Assembly: GCA_947303165.1 (NCBI GenBank)
Contig: CAMYXE010000033.1
Span: 1-7,272 of the forward strand
Length of the DNA: 7,272 bases
Origin: an uncultured Pseudomonadota bacterium
GTDB lineage: Bacteria > Pseudomonadota > Alphaproteobacteria > Rs-D84
Direction of reading: 5' to 3'
In this document: positions 5,244 through 7,272 of the stretch, in pieces
Numbering within the stretch: the stretch's first letter is position 1
Layout: the number at the start of each line of letters is the position of its first letter
The notes under the pieces: model-generated
Databases searched by the model: none
The model's input: the letters and a program-made list of their open reading frames with translations, nothing else
Told to the model about the DNA's origin: nothing
Position numbers and translations under genes: made by a program

Positions 5244-7007
5244 ATGTCGGTAAGATTGTTGCCCGATTATCTTGTAAATCAAATTGCCGCCGGTGAAGTG
5301 GTGGAACACGGTGCAAGCGTTGTTAAAGAAACCGTGGAAAATGCGCTTGATGCCGGTGCAGACCAGATTATCATAGACGTTGTTGATGGTGGACGTACGC
5401 TTATAAATGTTGTTGATAATGGTTCAGGTATGGACAAAGAAGATCTGGCAAATGCAATTAAGCGGCATGCCACTTCGAAATTGCCAGATGATAATTTGTT
5501 GAATATACATTTTATGGGTTTTCGGGGCGAAGCATTACCATCAATTGCTTCTGTGTCAGATATGACCATTGACACATGCAATGGGGTTGACGCGAATGGT
5601 TGGAAACTGGATTGCAATACGGGGGAAATCAGCCCGTCTGATTGGCAAAGTGGAACCCGTATACGTGTGCAAAATTTGTTTGCAAAAACCCCAGCGCGTT
5701 TAAAATTTTTACGCAGTGATAGGGCCGAAATGATGTCTGTGCTGGATGTTGTGAAAAGACTTGCGATGGCACGAACAGACGTTGGTTTTGTGCTTAATAA
5801 CAAATGGCGTTTTCCCAAAAATCAACCTTTGATGGAAAGAATAATTGCCGTTATGGGCGAAGATGTTCGTGGCCGTATGCATAGTGTTTCTGCGGAATCG
5901 GGTTCGGTTGGTGGAATGAAATTGACCGGGTATATTTCGGATCCAACATTACGTCGCGCATCTTCGGTTGATCAGTTTTTATTTGTAAATGGCCGTCCTG
6001 TTAAAGATAAAGTCTTGGTTGGTGCGTTGCGTGCCGCATATATGGACGTTATGCATGCGCGTGAATTTCCGTTATGTGCATTGTATTTGATATTACCCCC
6101 AGAACATGTCGATGTAAATGTGTCCCCAACAAAAACAGATGTGCATTTCCTGGAACCAAATCATGTTCGTGCATTTATAATAAAATCATTGCGTGATACT
6201 TTGGCAAAAACTATGGTCCCAGGTGATGTTCATTCGGGTGATTCTGTATCAGATAAAATTGTATTTCATGGACCGATTAGCATACCGAATGTGCAACCCA
6301 GTGCGCAATATGTGCGGCAACCCGAATCGGATAAAAATTTATTTGGGGTGGGGCCAAAAAGTCCTGACTTTGAACAAATTGCGCCTATGCCATCAACACC
6401 ACAAAAAAATGATGATACATCGATTCAAAATCTTTTTAATGAATGCCCATTGGGGCGTGTTGTGGGACAAATTGCAAACAAATACATATTGTCGGTAACG
6501 GCGGGTTCTTTGGTTGTTATCGATCAACACGCCGCGCATGAACGCATAACATATGAAAAAATGCGAAAGCACGAGATTAAGGTGCAACCGTTATTAACGC
6601 CGATAGTTGTGCATTTGCGTGCCGAAGATATAAACGCGGTTTTGACGATAGTTGAAGAATTACGCGAAAGCGGTTTGGTCATAGATGCGTTTGGTGATGA
6701 CGCAATTGCAATTTTTGAAAAACCGTCTGATTGGGATATGGATTGGACGGCGGTATTGCATGATATATCGGACGAGGTTCGCGCGTATGGGCATTCAAGT
6801 ATATTAAAGGAAAAACTGCACCTTAAATTGGCAAACCATGCGTGCCACCATTCGGTTAGGGCAGGGCAAAAATTAAGCATGGAACAAATGGATGCGCTGT
6901 TGCGTGATATCGAACGAACGGAACATGGTGGTGAATGTAATCATGGCCGCCCAGTATATAAATTTATACCGTTTTCACAAATAGACGGTTGGTTTGAACG
7001 TATATAG
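5244..7007 (+). CDS. mutL: DNA mismatch repair protein MutL, endonuclease type
   Basis: Links mismatch recognition by MutS to strand removal. It has 587 residues, near the family norm of about 600. The N-terminal GHKL ATPase aligns number for number with E. coli: Glu29, Asn33 (VENALDAGA), Asp58 (DNGSGM), TSKL at 77-80 and GFRGEAL at 92-98. The transducer domain contains FVNGRPVKD (247-255) and VNVSPTKTDVHF (291-302). A Pro/Ser/Asn-rich linker spans about 325-400. The C-terminal dimerisation domain carries the nicking motif DQHAAHERITYE (427-438, DQHAxxExxxxE), plus metal-site companions ACHHS (533-537) and CNHGRP (565-570). QPLLTP (448-453) resembles the QPLLIP clamp-binding motif of E. coli MutL. 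A nicking MutL implies a MutH-independent pathway (family knowledge). The usual ERPAS reads EHGAS at 21-25. There is no good Shine-Dalgarno, and the start lies 3 bases after greA, so translation is probably coupled. Confidence 0.97.
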   Translation: MSVRLLPDYLVNQIAAGEVVEHGASVVKETVENALDAGADQIIIDVVDGGRTLINVVDNGSGMDKEDLANAIKRHATSKLPDDNLLNIHFMGFRGEALPSIASVSDMTIDTCNGVDANGWKLDCNTGEISPSDWQSGTRIRVQNLFAKTPARLKFLRSDRAEMMSVLDVVKRLAMARTDVGFVLNNKWRFPKNQPLMERIIAVMGEDVRGRMHSVSAESGSVGGMKLTGYISDPTLRRASSVDQFLFVNGRPVKDKVLVGALRAAYMDVMHAREFPLCALYLILPPEHVDVNVSPTKTDVHFLEPNHVRAFIIKSLRDTLAKTMVPGDVHSGDSVSDKIVFHGPISIPNVQPSAQYVRQPESDKNLFGVGPKSPDFEQIAPMPSTPQKNDDTSIQNLFNECPLGRVVGQIANKYILSVTAGSLVVIDQHAAHERITYEKMRKHEIKVQPLLTPIVVHLRAEDINAVLTIVEELRESGLVIDAFGDDAIAIFEKPSDWDMDWTAVLHDISDEVRAYGHSSILKEKLHLKLANHACHHSVRAGQKLSMEQMDALLRDIERTEHGGECNHGRPVYKFIPFSQIDGWFERI

Positions 7008-7013
7008 TATAAT
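7008..7013 (+). promoter_or_regulatory. Possible -10 box for yajC
   Basis: A perfect TATAAT directly follows the mutL TAG, about 75 bases before yajC. I could not find a -35 hexamer at 15-19 bases upstream; the best matches are TTCACA at 6974-6979, too far, and TTGAAC at 6994-6999, too near. AT-rich sequence makes chance matches common. The rest of the 80-base gap (7008-7087) holds a T8 run at 7041-7048 without a GC-rich stem, so no convincing mutL terminator is seen and read-through into yajC is possible. Confidence 0.3.
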
Positions 7014-7074
7014 TATCAACTTTTTCTTTACTTTGTGGGCTTTTTTTTCTATTCTGGGGCATAAGAATAATAAA

Positions 7075-7080
7075 AAGGAG
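7075..7080 (+). promoter_or_regulatory. Ribosome binding site of yajC
   Basis: AAGGAG with a 7-base AT-only spacer before ATG 7088, the closest match to the Shine-Dalgarno consensus in the window. It fixes the yajC start and rules out the longer TTG-initiated frame that crosses the mutL end. Confidence 0.85.
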
Positions 7081-7087
7081 AAAATAA

Positions 7088-7272
7088 ATGGAAGAAATCA
7101 CAGCCGTAGATACAGCAACACAGGCAACACAACAGGGCAGTTGGGGTGGCTTGTTTGTTTATTGTGTAATTATATTTGTAATTATCTATTTCTTTATGGT
7201 GCGCCCAAATAAAAAGCGTATGGCGGAATATCAGAAAATGATTGATTCTATCAAGGTTGGTGATCGTATTAT
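7088..7272 (+). CDS. yajC: Preprotein translocase subunit YajC, 3' end outside the window
   Basis: Small inner-membrane protein that associates with SecDF and the SecYEG translocon (also reported with AcrB in E. coli). Its own job is not essential in the species tested. Sixty-one codons are visible. A polar Thr/Gln-rich N-terminus (about 1-19) leads into one membrane helix (about 20-37, LFVYCVIIFVIIYFFMV), then the family signature RPNKKRMAEYQKM (38-50), which corresponds to RPQQKR...HQKM in other YajC, then a cytoplasmic segment IDSIKVGDRI. The family is usually 90-120 residues, so about half is missing. The start is set by AAGGAG at 7075-7080. secD and secF commonly follow yajC and would be expected just beyond the right edge. 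Confidence 0.94.
   Translation, partial: MEEITAVDTATQATQQGSWGGLFVYCVIIFVIIYFFMVRPNKKRMAEYQKMIDSIKVGDRI

Noticed and set aside
5279..5818. 179-codon open frame antisense to mutL
   Set aside because: It lies wholly opposite conserved MutL ATPase codons, has no family-like motifs, and is a codon-bias shadow.
6968..6989. ACCGT / ACGGT inverted repeat near the mutL end
   Set aside because: Only 5 bp with an 11-base loop, inside coding sequence and not followed by a T run.
7041..7069. Possible mutL terminator: T8 run and a small hairpin (TATTCT / AGAATA)
   Set aside because: The T8 run has no GC-rich stem before it. The 6-bp, nearly all A-T hairpin comes after it, directly upstream of the yajC ribosome site.
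1..7272. Mobile elements, CRISPR arrays, tRNA/rRNA genes, phage or defence genes
   Set aside because: No direct or terminal repeats, spacer-repeat pattern, cloverleaf sequence or such protein motif was seen. XerD here has core-genome neighbours and looks chromosomal rather than phage-borne.

Overview
The window is a compact stretch of bacterial housekeeping genes, most likely from an AT-leaning, probably uncultured or host-associated alphaproteobacterium. That placement is an inference. It rests on a small J-domain protein with a Cys/His-rich N-terminus that I know mainly from Alphaproteobacteria, an LptG that ends like alphaproteobacterial LptG, a XerD-type recombinase, and a MutL carrying its own endonuclease motif. 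TAA, TAG and TGA all act as stops, so there is no sign of a recoded genetic code.

Left part, minus strand (about 4679 down to 1): one tightly packed gene series reads lptG, a 43-codon single-membrane-helix ORF, xerD, a J-domain gene, trxB and serS, with serS running off the left edge. The small ORF and xerD overlap by one base. xerD and the J-domain gene overlap as ATGA. The other gaps are 17 to 61 bases. This looks like one operon mixing LPS export, chromosome-dimer resolution, a chaperone-like protein, thiol redox and tRNA charging.

Centre (4680 to 4769): a divergent control region. A palindromic TTGCAA at 4710-4715 can serve as the -35 box in both directions. Going right it pairs with a perfect TATAAT for greA. 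Going left it pairs with TATACT, placed so that the lptG transcript would begin at or next to the lptG ATG (a leaderless mRNA).

Right part, plus strand: greA and mutL lie 3 bases apart and are probably co-transcribed. After an 80-base AT-rich gap comes the start of yajC, which has a strong ribosome binding site and runs off the right edge. yajC usually leads into secD and secF.

No transposon, prophage, CRISPR array, RNA gene or obviously new multi-gene system is visible. The points most worth a second look are the unlisted 43-aa membrane ORF behind lptG, the shared -35 with a predicted leaderless lptG, a slippery A7 at the end of the J-domain gene whose -1 frame stays open almost exactly to the trxB start, and a SerRS with a non-standard block before its motif 2.
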